A stretch of DNA of 64,000 nt from Loripinus fragilis (Eukaryota; Mollusca; Bivalvia; Lucinida; Lucinidae). Below are positions 11,520-21,284 of the stretch, piece after piece (the stretch's first letter is position 1; the number at the start of each line of letters is the position of its first letter). The notes beneath the pieces were generated by a model. The model did no database searches. It saw nothing but the letters and a program-made list of their open reading frames with translations, and had not been told where the DNA came from. The stretch spans positions 26,694,120 through 26,758,119 of the forward strand of contig OZ026520.1 of the NCBI GenBank assembly GCA_964019695.1. Direction: 5' to 3'. The position numbers were made by a program, and so were the translations under genes.

Positions 11520-11722
11520 ATCTCCAACAATGTGGTAGTTGCCATTAGCAAAGCCTCAGATCAGCCTGCGCCTAGGCGCAGTCTGATCAGAGCCTTTGCT
11601 AATCGCTTGATTATTCTATGACTGTTAAGCTACTGACCGAACAACTTTACAGCTTAATTGGGGACTGCACAGGCTTGTCTGAGTCTACACTTCTCAAAAA
11701 TATCACATTGTTGGAAATCACA
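11520..11722. mobile_element. Foldback repeat nested in the Harbinger-like element
   Basis: ATCTCCAACAATGTG near 11520 pairs with CACATTGTTGGAAAT near 11705-11719. Inside, 11547-11603 is a strong hairpin: AGCAAAGCCTCAGATCAG pairs with the arm ending AGCCTTTGCT around GCGCCTAGGCGC. Confidence 0.6.
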
Positions 11723-11771
11723 TGCCCCGCTCAAAGTGTTTATATATTTTTACGAAAAAGCAAGACAATCT

Positions 11772-12030
11772 GGGCCTAGAATTACAATGTATCCATAAAG
11801 TTAAGGAGTACTTAAGTTAAGTATTGAATTTCCAGGATGCGAAAAATAACGTTTCCAAACTGATTAAAACCAAAATAGTTTCATTTTTTTCTGTAGATCA
11901 CAATGATATCTTTGACCATGAGTACTGCATCGGTATTGGCAATTTATTAAGCATTTAATGCACATGTTGAAGTATCAAGACTTCAATTTAGTCTTCCTTA
12001 ACTTTAAGGAGGCATTGTAATTCTGGGCCC
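11772..12030. mobile_element. GGGCCC-ended MITE, copy without SINE
   Basis: Ends GGGCCTAGAATTACAATG and the inverse of GGGCCCAGAATTACAATG enclose about 260 bp. Pairing continues through the AAGTTAAGG and CTTAAGT motifs. The centre is the reverse complement of the centre of the copy at 28523-29120, but lacks the SINE there and so shows the pre-insertion site. Confidence 0.75.
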
Positions 12031-12831
12031 AAATCAACAACATTTAAACCTCGTCGTAAGAAAACAGGTCTGCTTCTGCTTATTTGTCATGCAAATGAGC
12101 TGCGAGGTTACTAGGCAATTTTGCTTTCGCTACACATATCATGATTCCTCTAGTAACTCGTATATGGCTGTGCAGTCCAATTTGTGTCATAACTGTTATG
12201 CGATAGAGACAGAAGAAAACTGATGTTACTCCACGTTTTTATCCTGGTTTTATAGTGTAGAGTAGCACCGGGACGCAACCGTGGCCCTACCGGCATGTAA
12301 CCGTGGCGCAACCGGCAGTTACCGGGACATCACCGTAAACAACCTGGGTAACACTGGGGTATACCGGCACGAACCGTGGCTCCACCGTGCTGCACCGTAA
12401 GTGCTCCGCGGTGAACCGGGGATCAACCGGCGTCTTGCTTTCTCGAGAACCGGGGCTATACCGGGGTAACGTCGGCACAGTGAGAACGCAATTTATTTTT
12501 TATGAAATGTGTCCCGGTGCATCACGGTATACCGGCTGTCCTGCATCGGGATGAACCGTGGCTACACCGGCACAGTGAGAATGGGGCTTAAAAGACTTAT
12601 ACATTTTGGGCAAATACAACTTATTGCAAAATCTTCATTTATGTATACAAAAATCTGTTTGGGTCACAGCAACATACCCTTTGCAGAAGTTGGCGAAAGT
12701 CTCCTCTACAACTTTCATCGCAAACACACTTTGCTAAAACTTAAGGTTAAAAAAAGATAAAGCGAAACAATAGTTCTAAAAACATAACAGCTGGAGTTGT
12801 TGTTTTTTTTAATACATACGAGTTTACATTA

Positions 12832-12950
12832 GTAACTTGATCAGATGGATCGGATCACGTCGAGTGGGTGAGCCAGGAACAACCGGATCACACGGTCGTT
12901 CCTGGCGTACCCACGATACGTGATCCCTCCAATCGGATCAAGTTAGTAAA
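12832..12950. repeat. Perfect-loop hairpin, about 115 bp
   Basis: TAACTTGATCAGATGGATCG pairs with the sequence ending GGATCAAGTTAG. The pairing runs on through GATCACGT, GTGGGT and GCCAGGAAC to a short central loop. It is probably a foldback MITE. Confidence 0.65.
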
Positions 12951-13495
12951 GAAATGATATATTTATTATATACCTACAAAAGCAACAACAATAAAGCCTT
13001 TTTATTCCAATAAACTACTTTTCCACAAGTCGTTTATGACAGTGATGTAAGGTAAATTTCAAAACCGTTATAACTTTCAATAACTGTAAGATGATGACTT
13101 AAATTTACATATGTAGTACAAAACATATTATGACCTCGCTGTCTGAATCTCCTTGTTTAATTGTACATGCATTCTGCAATACGATATGATATGACCGTCA
13201 AGTAAAATTTTAATCCCAGTAGTAATACATCAGCTGTTCCCAGCTGAAAGAATTGGATGACCACCATTTTGAAAATCCTCTTCCCTGAGTCCACCTCAGA
13301 ATTTCAAACGTCTGTAACTTTCTTATTAGTGAATGAAAACATAAAGTGTGGATACTCATTTTCTTAATTTGACGTAAGGAATATTTTGGTACCAAATTTA
13401 TTGTGTTTCTATATATTTTTCATTTTGGTACCTCCAGCTCCTCCTGTTCCAGTGGCGAAAGACAGAAACGTTATGCAACGTCATCGCATATATAT

Positions 13496-13741
13496 CGAAA
13501 TTTCATTCTGATTAGGAATTAAATTTGTTTATTATAGTAGAAACCGTTATGCATTTGCGAGAATGAACTCTTGTTGCATTTTTTATGTTCACAAGTATGA
13601 GTTACCTCCCATACAACATTAATGAATCATTCCAGCCTCAACTGCGCATGCGTAGATTGTAGCCTTTTATTGCGCATGCGTAAAATTGGCCTTTTCTAAA
13701 CCTCATGGTTGATGTCAGCTGCAGGAATTTGCGCTCAAAAA
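13496..13741 (+). repeat. Ngaro split direct repeat A1
   Basis: 246 bp, from CGAAATTTCATTCTG to GCGCTCAAAAA, repeated at 20087-20332. It carries two TGCGCATGCGTA palindromes (13643-13654 and 13671-13682), which resemble NRF-1 sites and may mark the promoter. A possible splice donor, CAA|GTATGA, lies near 13594. Confidence 0.9.
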
Positions 13742-15181
13742 GAAATCAAGAGGAATCCGTTCTTATTTGCGGCAGATAAGTATTTAATTTGGTTTATAAC
13801 AATGTATAATGAACAAGTCAGCATCTTATGCTGCTCATTTTATTTATTTTTCATATTATATGAGTTTTACAAAGCATTATCGACAGGATCGGATGACGAG
13901 TGCATTGGTCTCAATTCCCTTTTTTCACCAGAGCTCATGGATGAATATCCACAGATCTCGCAATTTAACACACACACAGGCTAGCCTCATTGTCTCAATG
14001 CATCCAGATCTGTTGATTGTGGGGCGGATGCACGCTACATAGTGTTTAGACGGTCATGGCGAAACCAGTAAAAACCTTTAAATGCTATCAGAGGCTATAA
14101 TTGTCGCTGCCAGCAGAAGCCCCGTCTCACACCCATTACGCAAACCATTAGCCCTGCTGCACGTTCAAGTAATAACTGAGGCCAGTGGTTTTATTACAGA
14201 AAAATACATGTATGGGGTCACGCCAGCATTTATCACGTTTTGTTTCTCGCTCGTCTGAATAGGTACAATTGTATAACCCTCATTATGAAAACTGGGGATT
14301 CGGGATCATTGAAGGCTGGTCCGGAATTTTGGATTTTCATGGGGGGGGGGGGGGGGGAGTATGTATGATGTTCACTCATTGCTTAGCGGCAAGTAGATCA
14401 ACTACAACAGCATGTTTCCCAGTTAAAATGTAGGACATACGTGAAATGTTATTGAGTATACATGCAATTTATGAGTTTTCAAGAGGATGTGAGATAATAA
14501 TGTCAACCTTACAGTGGCGTCACAAGGATAGAAAAGTGCATTTCAATTGGTATTGTAAACTTTGCACGCATTTGGGTGAAATTGCGCCATTGGCCATTTA
14601 TATGATACATTTAAACATAGTGGGTACAATTGCGTTGACACGCATTTGTACAATTTACGTGCATTTGAAGGAGACTCGGGCCACTGATCCATTTATATGA
14701 CTCATCATTATTTAGAGCTAGCATAGTGTACATATCCCTGCAGCCAAATATTATCGGTCCCTGGAAGAATTATTCACTATTCTCTATTTTATTTTAGGCA
14801 ACATTGTAAAAATATTATTGGGATCAATGTATTACCATATTCAATCAAGTGGTCGCACAGTTGGTTTTAAAGTTATATACCTCTACATATAAATGAGTCA
14901 TATAACAGGAAATGGTGCATTTGTGCACTTCATAAAAAATAAAAAGTGCAAGTACAGGTGCACACGATATACAGTCAACCCTCTTTACAACGACACTGTC
15001 TGTCCCCAAATAATTTGACGTTAAACTGAATTCTGTTGTATTGAATTCGCATTTAAGCTAAAGTGGTACATTTGTGCAAATACAATTGACGTTGTAAAGA
15101 GTTTTGCTGTTATAAAGAATGTCGCTGTAAAGAGTTTTCACTGCATATAGGATTTTAACACAGTTTTACGTTGCAGGAAAG
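13742..15181 (+). other. Ngaro leader, non-coding
   Basis: This 1.4-kb stretch between A1 and the first gene has no credible coding sequence. It contains a run of 17 G at 14341-14357 and a small MITE at 14972-15143. Just before the first ATG, TTACGTTGCAG ends at about 15178 and resembles a splice acceptor. Confidence 0.5.
14972..15143. mobile_element. Foldback MITE, family 2, inside the Ngaro leader
   Basis: CAGTCAACCCTCTTTACAAC at the left pairs with the right end, CTGTAAAGAGTTTTCACTG. TA precedes the left end and CA follows the right. A partial relative lies at about 59202-59345. Confidence 0.6.
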
Positions 15182-16396
15182 ATGCCTCCTCGTAAAAGGA
15201 AATCCGAAAGGTTACAAGAGTTACAGAAGGCGGTAGAGACAAAGCGTGGCAGGTCAGCCACTACCACATACGATGTTGACACACAGCCCAACCCCTCAAC
15301 CAGTTCGGAAGCAGTCAGCATGGCACCTATAGCTACTCCTTCACAGGATACGGGCCATGAACCCAACGCTGCCACAAGTACGCCAGCCAATCACACCACT
15401 AGCCAGACGGTTCCACCAGCAATTATACAGGCACCAGTCAGGGACAGTGCGCCCCCCCTGTCCTCAGGTGTGCAATCTGCCATTTCACACATGAATAACA
15501 CAAAGGGTGAGTTAGACCCATTACCTATGTGTACCTACAATGACTTTGATATATTTATATCTGAGAATACAAGGCAAAAAATATGGAATTTAGAATATGT
15601 CGATCTGGCATTATTGCTAAAACAAAATTTCTGCCCTAGTTATGATACTCCAGGCACATTAACTGTTATTAATAACCAGTTATCTATAAAGGCAGGCACA
15701 CCAAGAATCAAAGTGCCTGTCAATAGTATAGAGCTATGGACTGACGCATTTATTAATTTTACGATGGTTTTTGGATTAAAGCACAAAGAAAAAATAACTG
15801 AATTGTTAAAGTACATGACAATCATCAGAGGTGCAGCATCAAGTAATCCATTACACCGTTGGGCTAACTATGACATGCAGTTCAGGTTGCGCATGTCCAA
15901 AGACCCTAGCAGGTCATGGGATACAATTGACGGTCATTTATGGCTATCTTGTGGTTTATCTGGTGACCTTGCTGCTAGCACAATATCAACAGGTCCCTGT
16001 TACGAATACAATTTTAAAGGGTTTTGTACAAGAGTGAACTGTAATTACTCGCACACATGCATTAAATGCAAAGTTCAACACCCAGCAAGTACTTGTAACC
16101 TATTTAAAGAATCTAAATTTCAATCAACATATAAGAATGCTAGGTTTTCAAACAACCCGTATAATGCTACATTTAGGTCGGCTGCACCAGCCGTTAACCC
16201 TGTGCAACCAAATCATCAGCAAAATACACAAGTAGCTGCACCTGTGTTTTCTCCGGTTCAGCAAAACTTTCAGCCAAGGCATGTCAATCATTTTTCCAGG
16301 CCAGCCAATCCTAGGCAGCAGGGTGCACGTCCCTTTCGCCCCTCAAATTTTCGCTCCCAAGGAAGATATATGGGCCCTAGGTCGAACACCTATTAA
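15182..16396 (+). CDS. Ngaro ORF1, Gag-like protein with zinc fingers
   Basis: 404 residues from ATG 15182. The N-terminus is basic (MPPRKRKSER), followed by a Ser/Thr/Pro-rich linker to about residue 110 and then a structured middle part. Residues 273-292 form a CCCH pattern, C-X8-C-X4-C-X3-H, followed directly by C-X2-C-X3-H-X4-C, a knuckle-like motif that could bind RNA. The C-terminus is rich in Asn, Gln, Pro and Arg. Gag-like proteins of this kind open Ngaro and DIRS elements and are thought to package the transcript. The frame overlaps ORF2 by 116 nt, with ORF2 in the +1 frame. TTGCAG just upstream of the ATG may be a splice acceptor. I see no breaks. Confidence 0.8.
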   Translation: MPPRKRKSERLQELQKAVETKRGRSATTTYDVDTQPNPSTSSEAVSMAPIATPSQDTGHEPNAATSTPANHTTSQTVPPAIIQAPVRDSAPPLSSGVQSAISHMNNTKGELDPLPMCTYNDFDIFISENTRQKIWNLEYVDLALLLKQNFCPSYDTPGTLTVINNQLSIKAGTPRIKVPVNSIELWTDAFINFTMVFGLKHKEKITELLKYMTIIRGAASSNPLHRWANYDMQFRLRMSKDPSRSWDTIDGHLWLSCGLSGDLAASTISTGPCYEYNFKGFCTRVNCNYSHTCIKCKVQHPASTCNLFKESKFQSTYKNARFSNNPYNATFRSAAPAVNPVQPNHQQNTQVAAPVFSPVQQNFQPRHVNHFSRPANPRQQGARPFRPSNFRSQGRYMGPRSNTY

Positions 16397-17993
16397 TGTT
16401 GAACGGCTCAAACAACTTTTGGTTGAATACCCAAATCGGTCAGACGCAGCCTTTTTATCTGACGGTTTTGAGTTTGGATTTAAGCTACATTTTGAAGGTC
16501 CACGCATCTCTTTTGAATGCAAGAATCTAAAATCGGTCACACAAAATGAACAGTTGGCAAAGCAAAAGCTTCAGAAAGAAGTTTCATTGGGTAGAATGGT
16601 TGGTCCTTTTTTGAAAAAGCCAATATCTAACCTGCGTTGTTCACCCATTGGTTTGGTCCCCAAGAAGACAGGAGGTTTTCGGTTGATTACACATTTGTCA
16701 TATCCCTCTGGTACCAGTGTAAATGACTGTATAGATCAAACATTTGCATCTGTTAAATATTCCAACTTTGACAATGCAACAGCAATGATAAAAAAATTAG
16801 GCAAAGGAGCCCTTATGGGAAAATTTGATATAAAGGGTGCTTTTAGACTACTAAGAATTTTTCCTGGAGACTTCCCATTACTAGGAATCAAATTAAGCAA
16901 CCATTATTACATTGATAAAATGGCTCCAATGGGGTTAAAAATTTCATGTGCTGCTTGGGAAGCTTTTGCAACTTTCCTGAATTGGCTTATTAAGCAAAGA
17001 TCTGGTCCGAATAACGATTGTGTTGATCACTACTTAGATGACTATATTTTTGCTGGCCCTGGGCTTTCAAATAAATGTTTGTGTTTGATGCAGCAATTTT
17101 CGCTTCTTTGCAAGGAACTAAACATACCCATTGCTACGGAAAAAACGGTCTGGCCATGTACTTGCTTGACATATTTGGGTTATCAATTGAACTCCGTTAC
17201 ATTTGAAATAAAGATGCCAGAGGATAAAGTGCAGCATACTTTACGTCTCATTGAAAAGGTTTTGGCTGTAAAGAAAGTTACACTTAAGGAAATGCAATCC
17301 TTGACAGGATCCCTAGCTTTTTGTGCGAAGGCCATGCCTTCTGCTAGGGCCTTTATTCGACGAATGTACGCAGCAATGTCTGGTGTTAGGCAACCCTACC
17401 ATCGGATTAGACTCTCTAAAGGCATAAAAGAAGACCTTAAAATGTGGCAACAGTTTTTGTCCAAATTTAATGGCATCTCATATATGTTAGATGATGAGTG
17501 GGTATCGTCTACCAGTTTGAAACTACAGACTGATAGTGCAGGTGGGGCAGAACTTGGCTGTGGAGTTTATTTTGATGGTCACTGGTGTCATTTGTCTTGG
17601 CCTGAACGTTGGTCTGAAACTGGTTTGCTTAAAGATATAACATTCTTAGAATTGGTCCCAATTGCGTTAGCAGTTTGCTTATGGAAAAATCAGTTTCAAG
17701 GTAAGCGGATACAATTTTATTGTGACAATATGGCGGTAGTACATATATTAAATTCTAAAACAGCTAAGGTAGAAAGGGTTATGGAGCTTGTTAGGGCAAT
17801 CGTTAAATGGTCATTGCTGTATAATTTTCACGTCAATGCCCTGCATGTTAGTTCTTCGGATAATGGAATAGCTGATTCTGTTTCTCGAAAACAGTGGCAA
17901 AGATTAGAGAGCCTGGCCCCAGCAGCAGATGCACAGCCCACACCAATTCCTACAGAGTTTTGGAACCTCTTGGAAGCGAAGTTGACCGTTTGA
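16281..17993 (+). CDS. Ngaro ORF2, reverse transcriptase and RNase H
   Basis: 570 residues from ATG 16281, which lies inside ORF1. RT motifs are present in order: GLVPKKTGGFRLITHLSYP, FDIKGAFRLLRI, APMGLKISCA and the catalytic box HYLDDYIFAG near residue 250. The RNase H part begins around residue 415 (LQTDSAGG) and includes FYCDNMAVVHILNSK and DNGIADSVSR. This order and the YLDD box are typical of DIRS/Ngaro polymerases, which lack an aspartic protease and a DDE integrase. It copies the element RNA into DNA in the cell of the host animal. The 3' end overlaps the recombinase frame by about 118 nt. No internal stop or frameshift is seen. Confidence 0.9.
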   Translation: MSIIFPGQPILGSRVHVPFAPQIFAPKEDIWALGRTPINVERLKQLLVEYPNRSDAAFLSDGFEFGFKLHFEGPRISFECKNLKSVTQNEQLAKQKLQKEVSLGRMVGPFLKKPISNLRCSPIGLVPKKTGGFRLITHLSYPSGTSVNDCIDQTFASVKYSNFDNATAMIKKLGKGALMGKFDIKGAFRLLRIFPGDFPLLGIKLSNHYYIDKMAPMGLKISCAAWEAFATFLNWLIKQRSGPNNDCVDHYLDDYIFAGPGLSNKCLCLMQQFSLLCKELNIPIATEKTVWPCTCLTYLGYQLNSVTFEIKMPEDKVQHTLRLIEKVLAVKKVTLKEMQSLTGSLAFCAKAMPSARAFIRRMYAAMSGVRQPYHRIRLSKGIKEDLKMWQQFLSKFNGISYMLDDEWVSSTSLKLQTDSAGGAELGCGVYFDGHWCHLSWPERWSETGLLKDITFLELVPIALAVCLWKNQFQGKRIQFYCDNMAVVHILNSKTAKVERVMELVRAIVKWSLLYNFHVNALHVSSSDNGIADSVSRKQWQRLESLAPAADAQPTPIPTEFWNLLEAKLTV

Positions 17994-18886
17994 TTAGTGC
18001 ATCCTTGGCTGACAATACGGTAAAGTCATATGCAACAGCAGTTTCCAAATTTGATATGTTTCGTTCTCAGTACAACCTTTCAAACTCATGGCCACCTATG
18101 ATTGATGACTTGATAAATTTTATAGCATATCTATCAACACAGGGTTACAAGTCTTCTACTGCAAGATCATATGTGGCTGGTATTTCGTTTTATATAAGGA
18201 TAAATAATTGGCCTGATCCCTCAGAATCATTTGTAGTAAGGAAAATGTTAAAAGGATTTCAGAGGATAAGCCCAGTTAAAGATACGAGGGCTCCTGTTAC
18301 ACTTAAGATGCTACTTTCTTTTCCATTATCTTTGAAAAATGTCACATCTTCATCATATGAGGCTCTTTTATTTTCTACAGCCTTTTCAGTGGCTTTCTTT
18401 GGTTTTTTAAGAGTTGGAGAAATGGTAGCAGATAGTAAAACCAGCGACACTTCACGTATCATACTTATCTCTGATGTAGCCATACTTAGCGGAAATATAA
18501 GTATTACATTACGCTTTTCAAAAACAGATCAGTTGGGTAAATCAGTGACACTTGTTTTCTACCCTTGCGAGCAAAAACAAATTTGTCCTGTTTCTTTAAT
18601 TAAACGCTACATGCAAGTTAGACCTAAGATCCAAGGCCCACTTTTTTGCCATTATAGTGGTGAACCATTGACTCGGTACCAATTTGCTACAATACTGCAA
18701 AAAGTAATTCGATTCTCAGGTTTTGATACGCTGTCAACTGTTAAATGTCATTCATTTCGAATTGGCGCAGCAACTCTAGCAAGTTCTCAAAACGTCTCTG
18801 ATGCACTGATTAAGGAAATGGGCCGATGGTCTGAACAAAGCTCGTCTTACAAAAGATACATTAGGTTAGATAAGATCAAAGCTTGA
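17894..18886 (+). CDS. Ngaro ORF3, tyrosine recombinase
   Basis: The frame opens at 17876 and runs to TGA 18884-18886. An N-terminal SAM-like core-binding part (LADNTVKSYATAVSKFDMF) precedes the catalytic domain. Catalytic residues are visible: Arg in GFLRVGEM, the His-x-x-Arg pair in CHSFRIGAATLA near residue 288, and the nucleophile Tyr in YKRYIRLDK near the end. It would integrate a circular DNA copy of the element. The first ATG lies inside the core-binding domain (FDMF), and the start given here is a GTG, so expression probably depends on frameshifting from ORF2, reinitiation or splicing. All residues expected for activity appear present. Confidence 0.85.
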   Translation: MAKIREPGPSSRCTAHTNSYRVLEPLGSEVDRLISASLADNTVKSYATAVSKFDMFRSQYNLSNSWPPMIDDLINFIAYLSTQGYKSSTARSYVAGISFYIRINNWPDPSESFVVRKMLKGFQRISPVKDTRAPVTLKMLLSFPLSLKNVTSSSYEALLFSTAFSVAFFGFLRVGEMVADSKTSDTSRIILISDVAILSGNISITLRFSKTDQLGKSVTLVFYPCEQKQICPVSLIKRYMQVRPKIQGPLFCHYSGEPLTRYQFATILQKVIRFSGFDTLSTVKCHSFRIGAATLASSQNVSDALIKEMGRWSEQSSSYKRYIRLDKIKA

Positions 18887-18947
18887 AGACTCATATAAGT
18901 TGCTCTTTAATTGTATACTAATCTTACCAAGCTTTTCAGATTCCACC

Positions 18948-19544
18948 ATGATTTGGTTTATTGGTTCATCACTCATTAGCAAGGCATACCAGCATGTGAA
19001 ATCCAGACCCTTGGGAGATAATCTTGGTTTACAGCACTACGGGTATAACGTCATTTGGGTTGGCCATCCTGGCTTGAAGTTTACACAAGTGTCCAATTTA
19101 TGTCATAGTTTAATAAATGCTAATCCAAGGAGTCCTCCTGCATACCTTATAATTCATGCAGGAGATAATGACATTGGTTGGATTGAAGGAGGTGTGTTAA
19201 GGCAATTTATAAAGGATACCATTTATTACTTGCAGGCACTGCTTCCATATACTTGTATAATTTGGTCTTGTATCTTGCCTAGAATAAAGTGGCGCTACTC
19301 AAGTAATACCAAAGCAATGGAAAAAATCCGCACTAGAATCAATAGGGAAATTATCAGAGCTATTGTAATGAATGGCGGTAAAGCCATTAAGCATCCAGAT
19401 TTCGATGATAAATCCCCAGGGCTGTTTGAGGATTCTTGTCATCTGTCATTTATTGGAAGGGACTTGTTTCTGAACACATTCCAAGTTGCCTTGGATACTT
19501 TTATAAATTACCCAGATGTTAAAGTTTACCCATCAGATACCTAG
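18948..19544 (+). CDS. Ngaro ORF4, SGNH/GDSL-family hydrolase
   Basis: About 198 residues from ATG 18948, which sits in good context (TTCCACCATGA). Three SGNH blocks are visible: nucleophile Ser in WFIGSSLISKA, the Asn/Gly block in HAGDNDIG, and Asp/His in DSCHLSFIG. Some Ngaro elements are known to encode such a hydrolase, and CR1-type LINEs carry a comparable esterase; its role in retrotransposition is unclear. The sequence before the ATG, TACTAAT followed by a pyrimidine-rich stretch and CAG at about 18939, reads like a branch point and splice acceptor. It may therefore be translated from a spliced mRNA. The frame is also open back to 18900 but lacks an ATG there. Confidence 0.8.
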   Translation: MIWFIGSSLISKAYQHVKSRPLGDNLGLQHYGYNVIWVGHPGLKFTQVSNLCHSLINANPRSPPAYLIIHAGDNDIGWIEGGVLRQFIKDTIYYLQALLPYTCIIWSCILPRIKWRYSSNTKAMEKIRTRINREIIRAIVMNGGKAIKHPDFDDKSPGLFEDSCHLSFIGRDLFLNTFQVALDTFINYPDVKVYPSDT

Positions 19545-19633
19545 GTTTCCTTATAAAGGCCATGGCGGTTGGTTTCAACTTAATAGTGGCGGTGGCCGAG
19601 TGGCTGCACTGGCAGTGCATCCACTCGTCCATT

Positions 19634-20086
19634 GGCGCAAGTTGAAAACTACTGTGTCAACCTCTGTTGAGAACTGGTATTCTTTGCTAGCTGTCTAGAC
19701 CAAAGTATAATAAAGACAGTATTTCTTTGCTTGTCAACTGCTGTTCAGCAGTTTGATCGTCTGATTTCTTAAATTCATGATTTGGTTGCGTACCCCACCT
19801 AATCATGTAACATTAAGTGGTGAAATATTAAAATTTGGTTGATACATTTATCAGGTTGGTAATAGTTGATAAAATGACTTGTTGACAGTTGATATTTGAT
19901 GGTGTTAAAACAAATGTCCTCGTTGTAAAATAACGAACTATCATAGTTGTTTGTGGAAAATTGTGAATTATGGAAGTTGATATATCCATAAACAAATGTT
20001 ATTAAATAACCGTCATGGCCAATTTAAATGCCAACATTGAATAAATAATTATTTGTGAAGTTTTGCTTTTTTGTCATCTATAATAA
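19634..20086 (+). repeat. Ngaro split direct repeat B1
   Basis: 453 bp, from GGCGCAAGTTGAAAACT to CATCTATAATAA, repeated at 20660-21112. It contains AATAAA near 19709, a possible polyadenylation signal. Confidence 0.9.
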
Positions 20087-20332
20087 CGAAATTTCATTCT
20101 GATTAGGAATTAAATTTGTTTATTATAGTAGAAACCGTTATGCATTTGCGAGAATGAACTCTTGTTGCATTTTTTATGTTCACAAGTATGAGTTACCTCC
20201 CATACAACATTAATGAATCATTCCAGCCTCAACTGCGCATGCGTAGATTGTAGCCTTTTATTGCGCATGCGTAAAATTGGCCTTTTCTAAACCTCATGGT
20301 TGATGTCAGCTGCAGGAATTTGCGCTCAAAAA
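20087..20332 (+). repeat. Ngaro split direct repeat A2
   Basis: Second copy of A, directly joined to B1 at 20086/20087. This join corresponds to the circle junction that element ends form in the life cycle. It contains the same pair of TGCGCATGCGTA palindromes. Confidence 0.9.
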
Positions 20333-20659
20333 CCCACCTCAACCCACCCAGTTACATCCAAATAAGGATTATACTAAGATATGCATATATATGTATGAAT
20401 TTATATGTGTATGTTAGACATATAGATGGATACATATATGTATGTGAGTCTGTATGTCGGTAAAATAATTGTAACGGAAGTCCCCTTGCTGCTTGCTTTT
20501 CTTTCTTTTCCAGGTGTATTGCATATATACATTAATGAGTGTGGTGTCCACTTTACTTACACCTGAAACATGTCATGACGGTTATCAGCATCGAAACAGA
20601 TTATCAACGCTATGTAGAAGATGTTAACCAATATTTCTGGGAATGCGTACACACCTTAA
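20333..20659 (+). other. Ngaro internal spacer between A2 and B2
   Basis: 327 bp of unique sequence with an ATATGTATG-rich part near 20380-20460. No coding content is seen. Confidence 0.6.
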
Positions 20660-21112
20660 GGCGCAAGTTGAAAACTACTGTGTCAACCTCTGTTGAGAAC
20701 TGGTATTCTTTGCTAGCTGTCTAGACCAAAGTATAATAAAGACAGTATTTCTTTGCTTGTCAACTGCTGTTCAGCAGTTTGATCGTCTGATTTCTTAAAT
20801 TCATGATTTGGTTGCGTACCCCACCTAATCATGTAACATTAAGTGGTGAAATATTAAAATTTGGTTGATACATTTATCAGGTTGGTAATAGTTGATAAAA
20901 TGACTTGTTGACAGTTGATATTTGATGGTGTTAAAACAAATGTCCTCGTTGTAAAATAACGAACTATCATAGTTGTTTGTGGAAAATTGTGAATTATGGA
21001 AGTTGATATATCCATAAACAAATGTTATTAAATAACCGTCATGGCCAATTTAAATGCCAACATTGAATAAATAATTATTTGTGAAGTTTTGCTTTTTTGT
21101 CATCTATAATAA
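20660..21112 (+). repeat. Ngaro split direct repeat B2 (right end)
   Basis: Second copy of B. Homology with B1 stops at 21112, which defines the right end of the element. AATAAA recurs near 20735. Confidence 0.9.
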
Positions 21113-21284
21113 ATTAAATTATATTTCCGCACTTCTGATATTTATCTAATTTCACTTGTATCCTTGGATCCATCAGGCTTTCACTTGCGAACGAATAAGA
21201 TGCCATGCATTGAAAAGGAACCAATATACGACATGTACTGCATCAGGCGTCGACAATATCAGCGCTTCCTGAACATCCTTTTTT

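Larger units (their letters stand above)
10968..12588. mobile_element. Harbinger-like non-autonomous element with subterminal arrays and TAA target duplication
   Basis: Ends AGCCCCGTTCTCACTGTC and the inverse of AGCCCCATTCTCACTGTG are flanked by TAA at 10965-10967 and 12589-12591. Three-base TWA duplications are characteristic of PIF/Harbinger elements. About 300 bp inside each end consists of degenerate short repeats built on ACCGTG and ACCGGG. These lie in the same orientation at both ends, although the termini are inverted. A second terminus-like CACAGTGAGAACG at 12476-12488 suggests a nested or duplicated right end. The centre holds a foldback (11520-11722) and a MITE (11772-12030). No transposase is present. 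Confidence 0.65.
13496..21112 (+). mobile_element. Complete Ngaro-type tyrosine-recombinase retrotransposon
   Basis: The 7.6-kb element has the split direct repeat layout of Ngaro/VIPER elements. A1 (13496-13741) precedes the genes; B1 (19634-20086) directly abuts A2 (20087-20332); B2 (20660-21112) closes the element. A is 246 bp and B is 453 bp in both copies, and each pair reads as identical by eye. Four open frames lie between A1 and B1: Gag-like, RT/RNase H, tyrosine recombinase and SGNH hydrolase. As expected for integration by a tyrosine recombinase, no flanking target duplication is seen. Matching repeats and open frames suggest a recent insertion that may still be mobile. Confidence 0.9.

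Noticed and set aside
13709..13984. 91-codon open frame at the start of the Ngaro leader
   Set aside because: It starts inside the A repeat, has no domain, and overlaps another open frame on the same strand.
14341..14357. 17-base G run, and the 18-base C run at 32084-32101, as functional structures
   Set aside because: Isolated homopolymers are common slippage products, and nothing nearby supports a G-quadruplex role.
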